From Myxococcales bacterium (GTDB lineage Bacteria; Myxococcota; Bradymonadia; UBA7976; UBA1532), in contig JACKDM010000037.1 of the NCBI GenBank assembly GCA_020633515.1, positions 1-46,973 of the forward strand: a stretch of 46,973 bases of DNA, read 5' to 3'. Under the pieces are notes generated by a model, which ran no database searches, was not told where the DNA came from, and was given only the letters and a program-made list of their open reading frames with translations. The position numbers and the translations under genes were made by a program. Positions 1 through 11,325 of the stretch are shown one piece after another; the first letter of the stretch is position 1, and each line of letters opens with the position of its first letter.

Positions 1-822
1 CTGCGGCGATTGCGCGAGGACTTCGGCGATCCGCTGCTGGTGCGGGCGGGGCGCGGGCTGGTGCGCACGCCGCGGGGCGAGGCGCTGCTGGGACCGGCGC
101 GGGCGGTGATGGAGGCGGCGGAGCGGGTCTTCGCGGCGGGGGAGCCCTTCGATCCGGGGCGCTTCGAGGGTGACTTCCGGGTGAGCACGTCGGATTACGT
201 CGCGCATGTGCTGCTCGGGCCGCTCGACGCGCTGGTGAGCGCGCGGGCGCCGGGGGCGCGGCTGCGGCTGCGGCCCTACAGCCGGCCGTCGGTGGAGTGG
301 CTGCGGGAGGCGGGTGATCTCGCGCTGCGTCCGGCGCTCGCGGGCGAGCCGGAGCTGTGCGCGGAGCCGTTGTTCGACGATGGCTTCTTGTGTGTCATGC
401 GCCGGGGTCACCCGCTGACGAAGGGCACGCTGACGGTCGATCGCTTCGCGGCGGCGTCGCATGTCCTGGTCGCGCCGATCGGGGAGTCGGACGTGGGCGT
501 GGTCGACACGGCGCTCGCTGGCCTCGGGCGCTCGCGGCGGGTGATGCGGACCGTGTCGTCGTTCTTCATGGTGCCGGGGCTGGTGCAAGGGTCGGATCAC
601 ATCGCGACGCTGCCGGCGGCCTATGCGCGGGTGGTGGCGCGGCAGTGGGATCTGGCGGTGCGGCCGGTGCCGGTGGCGGTGCCATGGGTGACGATTCACA
701 TGGTATGGCATCGGCGGTACGACGGTGATCCGCGGCATGGGTGGCTGCGGGGGGTGATGCGGGAGGTGGTCGATGGGATCCGGGCCGAGCGGCAGGCCGA
801 GGATGCCATGCAGGCGGGGTGA
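1..822 (+). CDS. LysR-type transcriptional regulator, 5' end missing
   Basis: The frame is open at the left edge, so most of the N-terminal helix-turn-helix lies outside the window. The first visible residues (LRRLREDFGDPLLVR, then GRGLVRTPRG) are the end of the winged helix-turn-helix of LysR-type regulators, just before the long linker helix. About 200 residues follow that fit the periplasmic-binding-protein-like effector domain, including a strand with FLCVMRRGHPL, typical of the NodD/LinR-like branch. It would bind DNA and a small co-inducer that cannot be predicted. LysR genes often regulate a divergent neighbour, which would lie to the left of the window. It converges on the kinase gene with only two bases between the stop codons. 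Family assignment is firm; targets are unknown. Confidence 0.85.
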   Translation: MRRLREDFGDPLLVRAGRGLVRTPRGEALLGPARAVMEAAERVFAAGEPFDPGRFEGDFRVSTSDYVAHVLLGPLDALVSARAPGARLRLRPYSRPSVEWLREAGDLALRPALAGEPELCAEPLFDDGFLCVMRRGHPLTKGTLTVDRFAAASHVLVAPIGESDVGVVDTALAGLGRSRRVMRTVSSFFMVPGLVQGSDHIATLPAAYARVVARQWDLAVRPVPVAVPWVTIHMVWHRRYDGDPRHGWLRGVMREVVDGIRAERQAEDAMQAG

Positions 823-824
823 GA

Positions 825-2558
825 TCAGCGGCGGGTGCGGGCGTCGATGAGCGTGGAGACGGCGCGGCGGAAGGCGAGGCCGAGCTGGAGGTAGCGGTGT
901 TCGAGCGCGCGCTCGAGGTCTTTGTGCTGGTTGTCGAGGTCGGTGACGGTGAACTCCATGCGCGCGAGCGTCGAGGCGCGCTCGGTCTCGAGTGAGAGGC
1001 GGCTCTTCTTGAGCTCGTAGAGCTGCTGCTCGATGTCGACGAGGCGGGGCAGCATGCCGGCCATCTGATGGCGCACGGCGGTGAGGCGCTCGCTCTGCTC
1101 GGTGCGGCGGTCGAAGATGCCTTCGAGCTGGTCGAGGCGGGCGGCGATGTCTTCGCGGAAGAGCTCGCGGAAGTCGACGGGGCCGCCGGTGACGTGGCCG
1201 CGGCCGTAGAGCGCGGCCTGGTGCTGCTCGATCTCGGTGTAGATGGCGGCGTACTCGGCGTCGAGCGCGCGGAGGCGGGCCATGACGCGGCCTTCTTCGG
1301 CCTGGGCCGCGGTCATGCGGGCTTCGAAGCGGTTCTGCTCCTCGCCGAGCGCCTCGATGGCCTTCTCGAGCGGGCGGAGGCGGGCTTCGAGCTCCTGCGC
1401 GAGCGCGTCGGCGTCGGCGCGGGCGACGGCGAGGTCGGTGCCGACGCGGGCCTGGTCGTCGGTGAGCGACCAGAGCTCGTCCTGGATGCGCTGGAGCTCG
1501 TCGGGCACGCCCTCGGGCCAGAGCTGGTCGAGGACCTCGCTGAGGTTGCGGGCGTAGCGTTCGAGGTCGGCGGGGTTGCCGAGGGTGGGGAGGCGGAGGT
1601 TGCCGCCGACGACGCCGCCGGGGAGCGGGCCGGTGGCGGGCATGGCGGTGCCGACGCGGGAGATGGCGGCGTCGTCGGCGGCGATGCGGTCGAGCGCGGC
1701 TTGCAGCTCGCGGGCGGTCTGGTAGCGGGCGGCGGGCTGCTTCTCGAGGCAGCGCATGATCACCGCCTCCATCTCTTCGGAGACCTCGGGGCGCTGGTCG
1801 CGGATCGACTCGGGCTTCTCGGTGAGGTGCTTGCCCATCAGCGTGACGGGGTTGCGGTCCGAGAAGGTGGGGCGGCCGGTGAGGATCTCGTAGAGCACGA
1901 GGCCGAGCTGGTAGATGTCGCTGCGGGCGTCGATGGTGTCGGCGCGGGCCTGCTCGGGGCTCATGTACTGGGGCGTGCCGAGGGTCATGCCGGTGGCGGT
2001 CGCGGCGAGCTTGGCGGGGTCGTCGGCGTCGAGCTTGGCGATGCCGAAGTCGAGGAGCTTGACGAAGTCGGAGTGGCGCTGGCCCTCGACGAGCATGATG
2101 TTGGCGGGCTTGATGTCGCGGTGGTAGACGCCGCGGGCGTGGGCGGCTTCGAGGCCGGCGCAGACCTGGCGGCCGATGAAGGCGGCGCGCTCGGCGGGGA
2201 GCGGGCCGCGGCGGCCGAGCTCTTCGGCGAGGGTGACGCCCTTGAGCAGCTCCATGACCACGAAGCCGATGCCTTCTTCGGCGGTGCCGTAGTCGAAGAC
2301 GCGGACGATGTGCTCGTGGAGGAGCGAGCAGATGACGCGGCCCTCTTGCAGGATGCGGGCGAGGGGGTCGCGGCGGTTCTGGAGCTTGCGGGCGAGGACC
2401 TTGATGGCGACGGGGCGGCCGGTGGGCTCGTGCTTGCCCTCGTAGACGGCGGCCATGCCGCCGGCGGCGATGACGCGGGTGAGGCGATAGTCGCCGAGGC
2501 GTGTGTCGGACAGGGTGTCCACGGGCGCAGAGTAGACCAGCGGTCGCGCCGATGACAA
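825..2558 (-). CDS. Cytoplasmic Ser/Thr protein kinase with C-terminal coiled coil
   Basis: A 577-residue Hanks-type kinase. The catalytic domain (about residues 23-290) is complete: glycine loop 31-39, ATP-anchoring Lys53, helix-C Glu72, catalytic HRDIKPAN with Asp148, DFG with Asp170 and SPEQ at 200-203, so it should be active. After a Pro/Gly-rich linker, residues about 330-570 are rich in Glu, Leu, Ala and Arg with heptad-like spacing, suggesting a long coiled coil. No membrane segment is seen, which distinguishes it from the other two kinases here. The start given is TTG, preceded by GAGA; a GTG twelve codons downstream (2522) is an alternative with no better ribosome site. It diverges from the dihydroorotase gene with about 50 bases between starts. 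Substrates are unknown; the coiled coil probably mediates oligomerisation (inference). Confidence 0.88.
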   Translation of the reverse strand: MSSARPLVYSAPVDTLSDTRLGDYRLTRVIAAGGMAAVYEGKHEPTGRPVAIKVLARKLQNRRDPLARILQEGRVICSLLHEHIVRVFDYGTAEEGIGFVVMELLKGVTLAEELGRRGPLPAERAAFIGRQVCAGLEAAHARGVYHRDIKPANIMLVEGQRHSDFVKLLDFGIAKLDADDPAKLAATATGMTLGTPQYMSPEQARADTIDARSDIYQLGLVLYEILTGRPTFSDRNPVTLMGKHLTEKPESIRDQRPEVSEEMEAVIMRCLEKQPAARYQTARELQAALDRIAADDAAISRVGTAMPATGPLPGGVVGGNLRLPTLGNPADLERYARNLSEVLDQLWPEGVPDELQRIQDELWSLTDDQARVGTDLAVARADADALAQELEARLRPLEKAIEALGEEQNRFEARMTAAQAEEGRVMARLRALDAEYAAIYTEIEQHQAALYGRGHVTGGPVDFRELFREDIAARLDQLEGIFDRRTEQSERLTAVRHQMAGMLPRLVDIEQQLYELKKSRLSLETERASTLARMEFTVTDLDNQHKDLERALEHRYLQLGLAFRRAVSTLIDARTRR

Positions 2559-2611
2559 TGGCGTCTCGATGTGCCAACGTGCGCGCTCTTGCGGATGGAC
2601 GGGAGCGTGTC

Positions 2612-3964
2612 ATGCGTGGCGGGAGCATCGTGTTGCGCGGCGCCGAGTTGGTGCTGCCGGATGGCGTGGAGACGGGGGATCTGGCGATCGTGGACGGGCG
2701 GATCGCGGCGGTCGGGCAGGTGGGTGAGGTGGCAGGGGAGGGGGTCGAGCAGGTCGACGCGCGGGGGCTGACGGTGCTGCCGGGGATCATCGATCCGCAG
2801 GTGCACTTTCGGGAGCCGGGGGCGCCGCACAAGGAGGATCTGGCGTCGGGGAGCCGGGCGGCGGCGGCGGGCGGGGTGACGGCGTTCCTGGAGATGCCGA
2901 ACACGAGCCCGCCGACGACGACGCCGGCGGCGCTCGCGGACAAGTGGCGGCGGGCGGAGGGGCGGTGCCGGGCGCATTACGGGTTCTTCTTCGGGGCGAC
3001 GCCGGACAACGCGGGCACGGTGCCGGACGCGGCGAAGGTGCCGGGGATCAAGGTCTTCATGGGCAGCTCGACGGGCACGCTGCTCGTCGATGATCAGGCG
3101 GCGCTCGAGGCGCAGTTCGCGGCGGCGACGGTGCCGGTGGTGGTGCACGCGGAGGACGAGACGCGGCTGCGGGAGCGGATGGCAGCGTTCGCGGGGGAGT
3201 CCGACGCGGCGTTGCATCCGGTGATCCGCGACGAGCTGTGCGCGCTGATCGCGACGCGGCGGGCGGTGGATCTGGCGCGGCGGCACCAGAAGCGCTTGCA
3301 CGTGCTGCACTTGAGCACGGCCGAGGAGACGGCGTTCCTGCGGGGGCTGCCGCGCGAGGGGCTGGTGACGACGGAGACGCTGCCGCAGTACCTGTGGCTC
3401 GACAGCTCGCACTACGCGGCGCTCGGGACGCGCTTGCAGATGAACCCGCCGGTGCGGGCGAAGCGGCACGGCGAGGCGCTGTGGGCGGGGCTGCTCGATG
3501 GCACGATCGCGTGCATCGCGACCGATCACGCGCCGCATACGCTCGATGAGAAGGCGCTGGGCTTCGGCAAGGCGCCGAGCGGGATGCCGGGGGTGGAGCT
3601 GTCGCTGCCGTTGATGCTGCACGCGGTCGCGAGCGGGCGGTGTTCGATCCGGCACGTGGCGCGGTGGATGAGCGAGGCGCCGGCGTGGATCTATGGGATG
3701 CGGGGCAAGGGGCGGCTGGCGGTGGGGTACGACGGCGACGTGACGGTGGTCGATCGCTCGGCGCGGCGCACGGTGCGGGCGGAGGATCTGCACACGCGGG
3801 TGGGGTGGAGCCCGTTCGAGGGGTGGACGCTGACCGGGTGGCCGGTGATGACGGTGCTGATGGGGCGGCCGGTGTTTCGGGAGGGTGAGTTCGTCGAGGG
3901 GGTCTTCGGGGCGGCGCTGCGCTTCGAACACACCGGCCGGTTGGCGCCGCTGCCGTCGCTGTGA
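2612..3964 (+). CDS. pyrC: Dihydroorotase, class I, Bacteroidetes-like type
   Basis: A 450-residue amidohydrolase. Dihydroorotase interconverts carbamoyl-aspartate and dihydroorotate in pyrimidine synthesis. Visible motifs are DPQVHFREPG (metal site 1), IKVFMGSSTGT (the Lys is expected to be the carbamylated metal bridge), VVVHAED, LHVLHLSTAE and ATDHAPH (catalytic Asp), followed by a C-terminal beta-domain with GYDGDVTVVD. The usual HxH of metal site 1 reads QxH. From memory, the Porphyromonas/Bacteroidetes dihydroorotases share this QVHFREPG form together with a YGFFFG motif, also present here, so the change is probably family-typical rather than a defect. The ATG at 2612 is chosen because GGGAG lies six bases upstream; the open frame runs further up without a ribosome site. 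A related hydantoinase/allantoinase activity is the alternative. Confidence 0.85.
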   Translation: MRGGSIVLRGAELVLPDGVETGDLAIVDGRIAAVGQVGEVAGEGVEQVDARGLTVLPGIIDPQVHFREPGAPHKEDLASGSRAAAAGGVTAFLEMPNTSPPTTTPAALADKWRRAEGRCRAHYGFFFGATPDNAGTVPDAAKVPGIKVFMGSSTGTLLVDDQAALEAQFAAATVPVVVHAEDETRLRERMAAFAGESDAALHPVIRDELCALIATRRAVDLARRHQKRLHVLHLSTAEETAFLRGLPREGLVTTETLPQYLWLDSSHYAALGTRLQMNPPVRAKRHGEALWAGLLDGTIACIATDHAPHTLDEKALGFGKAPSGMPGVELSLPLMLHAVASGRCSIRHVARWMSEAPAWIYGMRGKGRLAVGYDGDVTVVDRSARRTVRAEDLHTRVGWSPFEGWTLTGWPVMTVLMGRPVFREGEFVEGVFGAALRFEHTGRLAPLPSL

Positions 3965-3989
3965 TTCCGCGCGCGGGGCGCCGCGGCGA

Positions 3990-4018
3990 TTGACAGGGGG
4001 TGTCGGGTGGGCGAAACC
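3990..4018 (+). promoter_or_regulatory. Possible promoter of the alpha-2-macroglobulin gene
   Basis: A perfect TTGACA lies at 3990-3995 in the 80-base gap after the dihydroorotase stop. The hexamer 17 bases downstream (GAAACC, 4013-4018) is a poor -10, so only the -35 element is convincing. It would start transcription about 20 bases before the ribosome site of the next gene. Confidence 0.3.
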
Positions 4019-4044
4019 ATCGGGTGACTCGCTGGAGGTTTGCC

Positions 4045-7000
4045 ATGCGCGCCCTCACGATCCCTCGGGACCGTCTGTCGTTGTTTCTGTCGCTGTCGGC
4101 GCTCGTGTGGGCGGTGGGCTGCGATGATGACGAGAAGCCGGTGGAGACGCCGGAGACGCCGCCGGTGGTCGCTGCCCCGGTGGACCTGCTCGGCGCCGAC
4201 GCGCCGGTGGCGGGGGCGGGGGAGGCGCCGCCGATGGCGCCGGCGGTGAAGGCCGATCCGGCGGCGGGCGCGCTGGCGGTGGCGGCGGCGATCCCGACGG
4301 GCGAGGTGGCGGGGCTGGTGCGGCCGACGATCACCTTCGATCGGCCGGTGCGGGCGATGGGCGCGGCGGATGACGCGGTCGCGCCGGCGGTGATCGAGCC
4401 GGCGATCGAGGGGCGCTGGCGGTGGGTGGGCAGCTCGACGTTGGAGTTCGTGCCGAAGGCGCCGGCGCCGCTGGCGACGAGCTACACGGTGCGGGTGCCG
4501 GGCGGGCTCGTCGCGCTCGACGGGGCGACGCTCGGGGACGAGTACCGCTACAGCTTCGAGACGCCGCGGCCGGCGGCGCAGTTCGGCGAGCCGGTCAACG
4601 GCTACAACACCTTCGCGTTCGCGCGGCCCGATCAGCCGTTTGCGGTGGTCTTCAACCAGCCGATCGACCGGGCGTCGATCGCGGGCGGGATCGTGATCCG
4701 GGGGCCGAACGCCGAGGTGCCGGTGACGGTGCAGGCGATCGAGCCGCTGGCCGAGGAGGGCGCGGCGGGCAACGGGATCAGCGCCGATCGGCGGGTGCGG
4801 GTGCGCTTCGTGCCGGCGCAGCCGCTGGCGGTCGATACGGCCTACGAGCTGGTGTTCACGACGGGGCTCAAGAGCAGCGAGGGGCCGCTGCCGCCGAAGG
4901 CGGAGACGAAGTGGGCGTTTCGGACCTACGGGCCGCTGCGGGTGGAGCTGGTCGGGTGCAAGTCGTGGTACGGCACCTGCGCGGCGGGGCCGCTGACGTT
5001 CGAGTTCTCGACGCCGGTGACGGCGGGCGCGCTCAAGAAGGCGGTCAAGATCGAGCCGGCGGTCGAGCTGGAGTGGCCGACCGACGAGGCGGCGGAGGAC
5101 GCGCGGTGGATCATCTCGGGCGCGTTCCAGCCGGCGAGCCGGTACACGGTGACGCTGACCGGGCTGAGCGATGTCTTCGGGCAGACGATCGCGAGCCACC
5201 GCGGCGAGCTGCGCACGGGTGACTTCTCGCCGTCGCTGATGGCGTTCAACGACGAGTCGCTGCTCGAGCGCGGGCTGCGGGCGGCGCTGCCGCTGACGCA
5301 CGTCAACATGCCGGGGGTGGAGCTCGGCTTCGCGCGGCTCGATCCGGTCGAGGCGCTGCCGTGGCTGGAGCAGCCGTGGCGCAAGGAGGAGCCGGCGCAC
5401 TTCGCGTGGCGGCCGTATGATCTCGGCGGCTCGCGCAACGCGCGGCTGCGGTCGCCGCTCGACCTCGATCCGCTCTTCGACGCCGACGCGGGCGAGCGCA
5501 GCGGGCGGGTCGGGCTGGTGCGGCTGCGGTGGAAGAACGGCAAGTACACCGAGAACTCGAGCACGGTGGTGCAGATCACCAACCTCGGGCTGCACCTGAA
5601 GACCTCGCCGCGTGACGTGGCGGTGTGGGCGTGGTCGCTCTCCGATGGCAAGCCGGTCGCCGACGCCGAGGTGACGCTCGTCGACGGGGCGGGCAAGGTG
5701 CTCGGGACGGGGCGGACGGGCGCGGATGGGATCGCGACGCTGCCGGGGGTCGACGCGCTCGATCTGCCGAAGAAGAACCAGTGGGGCGGGGATCTGTACG
5801 GGCCGCCGTTTTTGGCGGCGCGGGTGACGGCGGGCGACGACGTGGCGCTGGTGACGACGCGGGACACGTACAGCTTCGCGCCGTATCGGTACGAGATCTC
5901 GGGGGATTGGGAGAACACGCCGCCGGACGCCGAAGGGTTGGTCTTCACCGATCGCGGCATCTATCGGCCGGGTGAGACGGTGTACGTCAAGGGCATCCTG
6001 CGCGAGGCGAGCCTGGGCGAGCTGAAGACGCCGGCGGGCAAGGCGGTGCAGATCAAGATGCACGACCCGCAGGGCGAGGTGGTCGCGACGAAGGACGCGA
6101 CGCTTTCGAAGTTCGGCGGGGTGTCGACCGAGTTTGCGCTGCCGGCGGATGGGCGGCTGGGGACGTGGCGCTTCGAGATCAAGGATCCGGCGACCGAGCT
6201 GACGTGGTGGGCCGAGGCGCGCATGGCGGAGTACCGGGCGCCGGCGTTCCTGGTCGAGGTGGCGCCGGCGGCGGGCGCGCGGTACGCGGGGGAGTCGATC
6301 GAGGCGACCGCGGAGGGGCGCTACCTGTTCGGGGCGGCGATGAGCGGGGCCGAGGTGAGCTGGTCGCTGTCGGCGGCGATGGGGCGCTTCGAGCCGAGCG
6401 AGGCCGACGGTTATGTCTTCGGGCGGCGCTTCTCGTGGTGGGACGACGAGTATTCGGGCGAGTCGGTGGCGGCGACGGGGGTGGGCGTGCTCGACGGCGA
6501 GGGGCGGCTGCGGATCGTGGCGGGGCCGGCGAACGCGCCGCCGGAGCGGCCGCAGAGCTACACGATCGAGGCGCGGGTGACCGACGTCGATCGGCAGCAG
6601 GTGGCGGGGCGGGCGACGTTCCCGGTGCACCCGGCGAGCCACTACGTCGGGCTCAAGGGGCCGTCGGGCTTCGCGGAGTCGAAGGCGCCGTTCACGGTGC
6701 AGGTGGTGGCGCGGGCGGCGGCGGACGAGCAGCGGGTCGCGGTGGCCGGGGTGGTGGTCAAGCTGATGCGCCACCAGTGGAACACGGTGAAGAAGAAGAA
6801 CGCGTGGGGGGCCTTCGAGACGATCAGCGAGAAGGAAGAGGTCGAGGTCGCGCGCTGCACGGTCGACGTGGCGGCCGATGCGGTCAAGACGTGTGAGTTC
6901 ACCGCGCCGGAGAGCGGCTATCACGAGCTCGTCGCCGAGTCGGCGGACGCGGCGGGGCGCAAGACGGTGACGACGGACGGGCTGTGGGTGTCGGGGCCGG

Positions 7001-9819
7001 GTTACGCGGCGTGGTTGCAGGACGACGACAACAAGGTCGAGGTGATCGCCGACAAGGCGACCTACGACGTGGGCGAGACGGCGCGGCTGATGGTGCAGAG
7101 CCCGTACCCCGAGGCCGAGGCGTGGGTCACCGTCGAGCGCGCGGGGATCATGTCGCAGCAGCGGCTGCGGTTGCAGGGCACGGCGACGGCGATCGAGATC
7201 CCGATCACCGAGGAGATGATCCCCAACGCCTTCGTGGGGGTGGTGCTCGCGCGGGGTCGGGTCGATCGGCCGGGCAAGCCGGGGGATCCGGGGCGGCCGA
7301 GCTTCCGGGTGGGCTATCGCGAGCTGCGGGTGCAGAAGGCCGAGAAGCGGCTGGCGGTGACGCTGACGCCGGACGCGGCGGAGAAGCGGCCGGGGGATGC
7401 GCTCTCGATCGCGGTGCAGGTCGCCGATCGGCGGGGCGCGGGGGTCGAGGCCGAGGTGGCGGTGTGGGCGGTCGACGAGGGCGTGCTCGCGCTGACCGGC
7501 TACCGGACGCCCGATCCGATCGAGGCGCTGTATCACCCGCGCGGGCTGAGCATGCGGCAGTCGTCGAACCTGACCGCGCTCGTGCCGCAGCTCGACTATG
7601 GCGCGAAGGGGCGCAACGCGGGCGGCGGCGGCGGATCGGCCGACGCGATGAGCCTTCGGCAGCGCTTCGTGACGACGCCGATCTTCGTGGGCGCGGTGGT
7701 GACGGGCGCCGATGGCAAGGCGAAGGTCGAGGGCAAGCTGCCCGACAACCTGACGACCTTCCGGCTGATGGCGGTCGCGATCACGGCGGGTGACAAGGCG
7801 GGCTCGGGTGAGTCGAAGGTGGTGGTGACCAAGCCTCTGCTCGCGCGGCCGGCGCTGCCGCGGGTGGCGCGGCAGGGGGATCGCTTCGCGGCGGGGGTGG
7901 TCGTGCACCTGCGGGGCGGGGAGCCGGCCGACGTGAAGGTGACGGCGGCGGTCGAGGGGCCGGTGACGGCGGTGGGCGGGCTCGAGCGCATGGTGCGGGT
8001 CGCGCCGGACAAGGGCGTCGAGGTGCGCTTCGGCTTCGAGGGCACCGGGGTCGGGGAGGCGAAGCTGCGGTTCATGGTGGCGGGCGCCGGGCACGACGAC
8101 GCGGTGCAGGTGACGCTGCCGGTGAAGCTGCCGGTGCAGATGGAGGCGGTCGCGGTGTACGGCGAGACCGACGCGAGCCGCACCGAGGCGCTGGCGATGC
8201 CGGCGGCGATCCGGCCGGAGATGGGCGGCCTCGAGCTGACGCTCGCGTCGAGCGCGCTCGCCGGGCTGACCGACGCGGCGGAGATGCTGATCGAGTACCC
8301 GTATGGCTGCCTGGAGCAGCGCGCGAGCCGGCTGATCCCGCTGGTGGCGCTCAAGGCGACGCTCGACGCGCACGGCGCGCCGTGGATGGGGTCGCGGGAG
8401 CCGTCGGCGGTGGTCGCCGAGACGGTCGCGGCGCTCGCGGCGATGCAGCGGCCCGACGGCGGCTTCGGCTATTGGCCGGGTTCGCCGACGAGCCACTACT
8501 GGGGCACGGCGCACGCGACGCTGGCGCTCGGCGAGGCCGAGGCGGCGGGCTACGCGATCGGCGGCGTCGACCTCGCGGCGGCGCGGCGCTATCTGCGCGA
8601 CAGCTTCGACAAGCCGGTCGGCTGGAACCACCAGCCGCCCTCGGCGGAGGAGCGGGCGTACGGGCTCTACGTGCTCGCGCGGCAGGGCGCGCCCGAGCGG
8701 GGGCTCGCCGAGCGGCTGTATGGCGAGCGCGACAAGATGGCGATGTTCGGCCGGGCGCTGCTCGCGGCGGCGATGGCCGGCGAGGGCGGGGAGCAGGCGC
8801 GCACGCTGGTGGCGGGGCTGATGAACCAGGCGCGGGTCGACGCCGACGCGGTGCACTTCGCCGAGGACTCGCCGGCGACCTATGCGCCGCTGTTCCACAG
8901 CGACACCCGCACGACCGCGATCGTGTTGCAGGCGCTGCTCGCGGTCGATCCCGAGCACGTCTTCGTGCCGAAGATCGCGCGTCACCTGCAGACGGTGCGG
9001 ACCGGCGGCGGTTATCGCACGACGCAGGAGGCGGCGTTCAGCCTGATGGCGATGGCCGACTACGTGCGGGTGCGCGAGGCGGCGGCGCCCGACTTCGTCG
9101 CGAAGGTGCAGCTCGGCGGGGCCGAGGTCGCGGCGGCGCCGTTCCGCGGGCGCTCGCTGGCGACGGTGGAGAAGGCGGTGCCGATGGCGACGCTCGGCGC
9201 CGACGCCGGGCAGCGGTCGCTGGTGTTCAGCGCCGAGGGCACTGGCCGGCTCTATTATGGCGCGCGGCTGCGCTTCGCCCCGCAAGAGGTCCCGACGACC
9301 GAGAAGGACGACGGGATCGTGGTGCAGCGGTGGTACACGCTCGACGGGCGCGACGGCGAGGCGGTGCGCGCGGTGACCGAGGGCGCGCTGGTGCGGGTGC
9401 ATCTGCGGGTCGCGACGCATCAGGAGCGGCACTATGTCGCGATCGAAGACCCGCTCCCGGCGGGGCTCGAGGCGGTCGACACGACGCTCGCGACGAGCGC
9501 GCGGCTGCCCGACGCGCCGGGCGAGGCGATGCTCGACGGCGAGGGGGACAGCGAGGCGCTCGACGGCGAGGAGGAGATCGTGCCGTCGTGGTGGTCGCCG
9601 TTCGACCACGTCGAGGTGCGCGACGACCGGCTGTTGTTGTTCGCCAACCACCTCGCGCCCGGCGTGCACACCTACACCTACGTCGCCCGCGCGACGACCG
9701 CCGGCACCTTCGTGCGCCCGCCCGCGCGCGCCGAGGAGATGTACAGCCCCGAGGTCTCGGGGCGCAGCACCGGCGGGAAATTCTGGGTCCATCCTCGCGC
9801 AGAGTTGAGTCAGCGGTGA
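4045..9819 (+). CDS. Bacterial alpha-2-macroglobulin lipoprotein with thioester
   Basis: A 1924-residue exported protein, longer than the about 1650 residues of the E. coli homologue. The N-terminus is a lipoprotein signal (hydrophobic run ending WAVGC), so it should be lipid-anchored in the periplasm. The first ~1150 residues fit repeated macroglobulin beta-sandwich domains. A Gly-rich stretch near residue 1193 may be part of the bait or a linker. The conserved A2M block with LPDNLTTFRLMAVA follows (about 1208-1250). The thioester domain contains YGCLEQ, with Cys1422 and Gln1425 intact, so covalent trapping should be possible; a C-terminal receptor-like sandwich ends the protein. These proteins trap proteases that breach the outer membrane. 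E. coli-type copies usually neighbour a penicillin-binding protein 1C gene; none is seen here. GGAGG precedes the ATG by six bases. The Ser/Thr kinase 58 bases downstream may be co-transcribed. Confidence 0.93.
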   Translation: MRALTIPRDRLSLFLSLSALVWAVGCDDDEKPVETPETPPVVAAPVDLLGADAPVAGAGEAPPMAPAVKADPAAGALAVAAAIPTGEVAGLVRPTITFDRPVRAMGAADDAVAPAVIEPAIEGRWRWVGSSTLEFVPKAPAPLATSYTVRVPGGLVALDGATLGDEYRYSFETPRPAAQFGEPVNGYNTFAFARPDQPFAVVFNQPIDRASIAGGIVIRGPNAEVPVTVQAIEPLAEEGAAGNGISADRRVRVRFVPAQPLAVDTAYELVFTTGLKSSEGPLPPKAETKWAFRTYGPLRVELVGCKSWYGTCAAGPLTFEFSTPVTAGALKKAVKIEPAVELEWPTDEAAEDARWIISGAFQPASRYTVTLTGLSDVFGQTIASHRGELRTGDFSPSLMAFNDESLLERGLRAALPLTHVNMPGVELGFARLDPVEALPWLEQPWRKEEPAHFAWRPYDLGGSRNARLRSPLDLDPLFDADAGERSGRVGLVRLRWKNGKYTENSSTVVQITNLGLHLKTSPRDVAVWAWSLSDGKPVADAEVTLVDGAGKVLGTGRTGADGIATLPGVDALDLPKKNQWGGDLYGPPFLAARVTAGDDVALVTTRDTYSFAPYRYEISGDWENTPPDAEGLVFTDRGIYRPGETVYVKGILREASLGELKTPAGKAVQIKMHDPQGEVVATKDATLSKFGGVSTEFALPADGRLGTWRFEIKDPATELTWWAEARMAEYRAPAFLVEVAPAAGARYAGESIEATAEGRYLFGAAMSGAEVSWSLSAAMGRFEPSEADGYVFGRRFSWWDDEYSGESVAATGVGVLDGEGRLRIVAGPANAPPERPQSYTIEARVTDVDRQQVAGRATFPVHPASHYVGLKGPSGFAESKAPFTVQVVARAAADEQRVAVAGVVVKLMRHQWNTVKKKNAWGAFETISEKEEVEVARCTVDVAADAVKTCEFTAPESGYHELVAESADAAGRKTVTTDGLWVSGPGYAAWLQDDDNKVEVIADKATYDVGETARLMVQSPYPEAEAWVTVERAGIMSQQRLRLQGTATAIEIPITEEMIPNAFVGVVLARGRVDRPGKPGDPGRPSFRVGYRELRVQKAEKRLAVTLTPDAAEKRPGDALSIAVQVADRRGAGVEAEVAVWAVDEGVLALTGYRTPDPIEALYHPRGLSMRQSSNLTALVPQLDYGAKGRNAGGGGGSADAMSLRQRFVTTPIFVGAVVTGADGKAKVEGKLPDNLTTFRLMAVAITAGDKAGSGESKVVVTKPLLARPALPRVARQGDRFAAGVVVHLRGGEPADVKVTAAVEGPVTAVGGLERMVRVAPDKGVEVRFGFEGTGVGEAKLRFMVAGAGHDDAVQVTLPVKLPVQMEAVAVYGETDASRTEALAMPAAIRPEMGGLELTLASSALAGLTDAAEMLIEYPYGCLEQRASRLIPLVALKATLDAHGAPWMGSREPSAVVAETVAALAAMQRPDGGFGYWPGSPTSHYWGTAHATLALGEAEAAGYAIGGVDLAAARRYLRDSFDKPVGWNHQPPSAEERAYGLYVLARQGAPERGLAERLYGERDKMAMFGRALLAAAMAGEGGEQARTLVAGLMNQARVDADAVHFAEDSPATYAPLFHSDTRTTAIVLQALLAVDPEHVFVPKIARHLQTVRTGGGYRTTQEAAFSLMAMADYVRVREAAAPDFVAKVQLGGAEVAAAPFRGRSLATVEKAVPMATLGADAGQRSLVFSAEGTGRLYYGARLRFAPQEVPTTEKDDGIVVQRWYTLDGRDGEAVRAVTEGALVRVHLRVATHQERHYVAIEDPLPAGLEAVDTTLATSARLPDAPGEAMLDGEGDSEALDGEEEIVPSWWSPFDHVEVRDDRLLLFANHLAPGVHTYTYVARATTAGTFVRPPARAEEMYSPEVSGRSTGGKFWVHPRAELSQR

Positions 9820-9877
9820 TAATGCGCGCTGCCCGCCCGGTGCGGGTCCTTCATCCGGTGGGAGAGGAGAGACGTCG

Positions 9878-11188
<1,311 letters not shown>

Positions 11189-11325
11189 CGCCGCGCCCCC
11201 CGCTCCCCCTCATCGCGTCGCCGCCGCGACGGTCTTCCGACACATTCTGGCCATCGCAAGCGGCTCCTCCTGACAGGTCGGTGCCAGTATTTTGTTGCGC
11301 GACCGCCTCTGTTCCGGGTAGTTGA

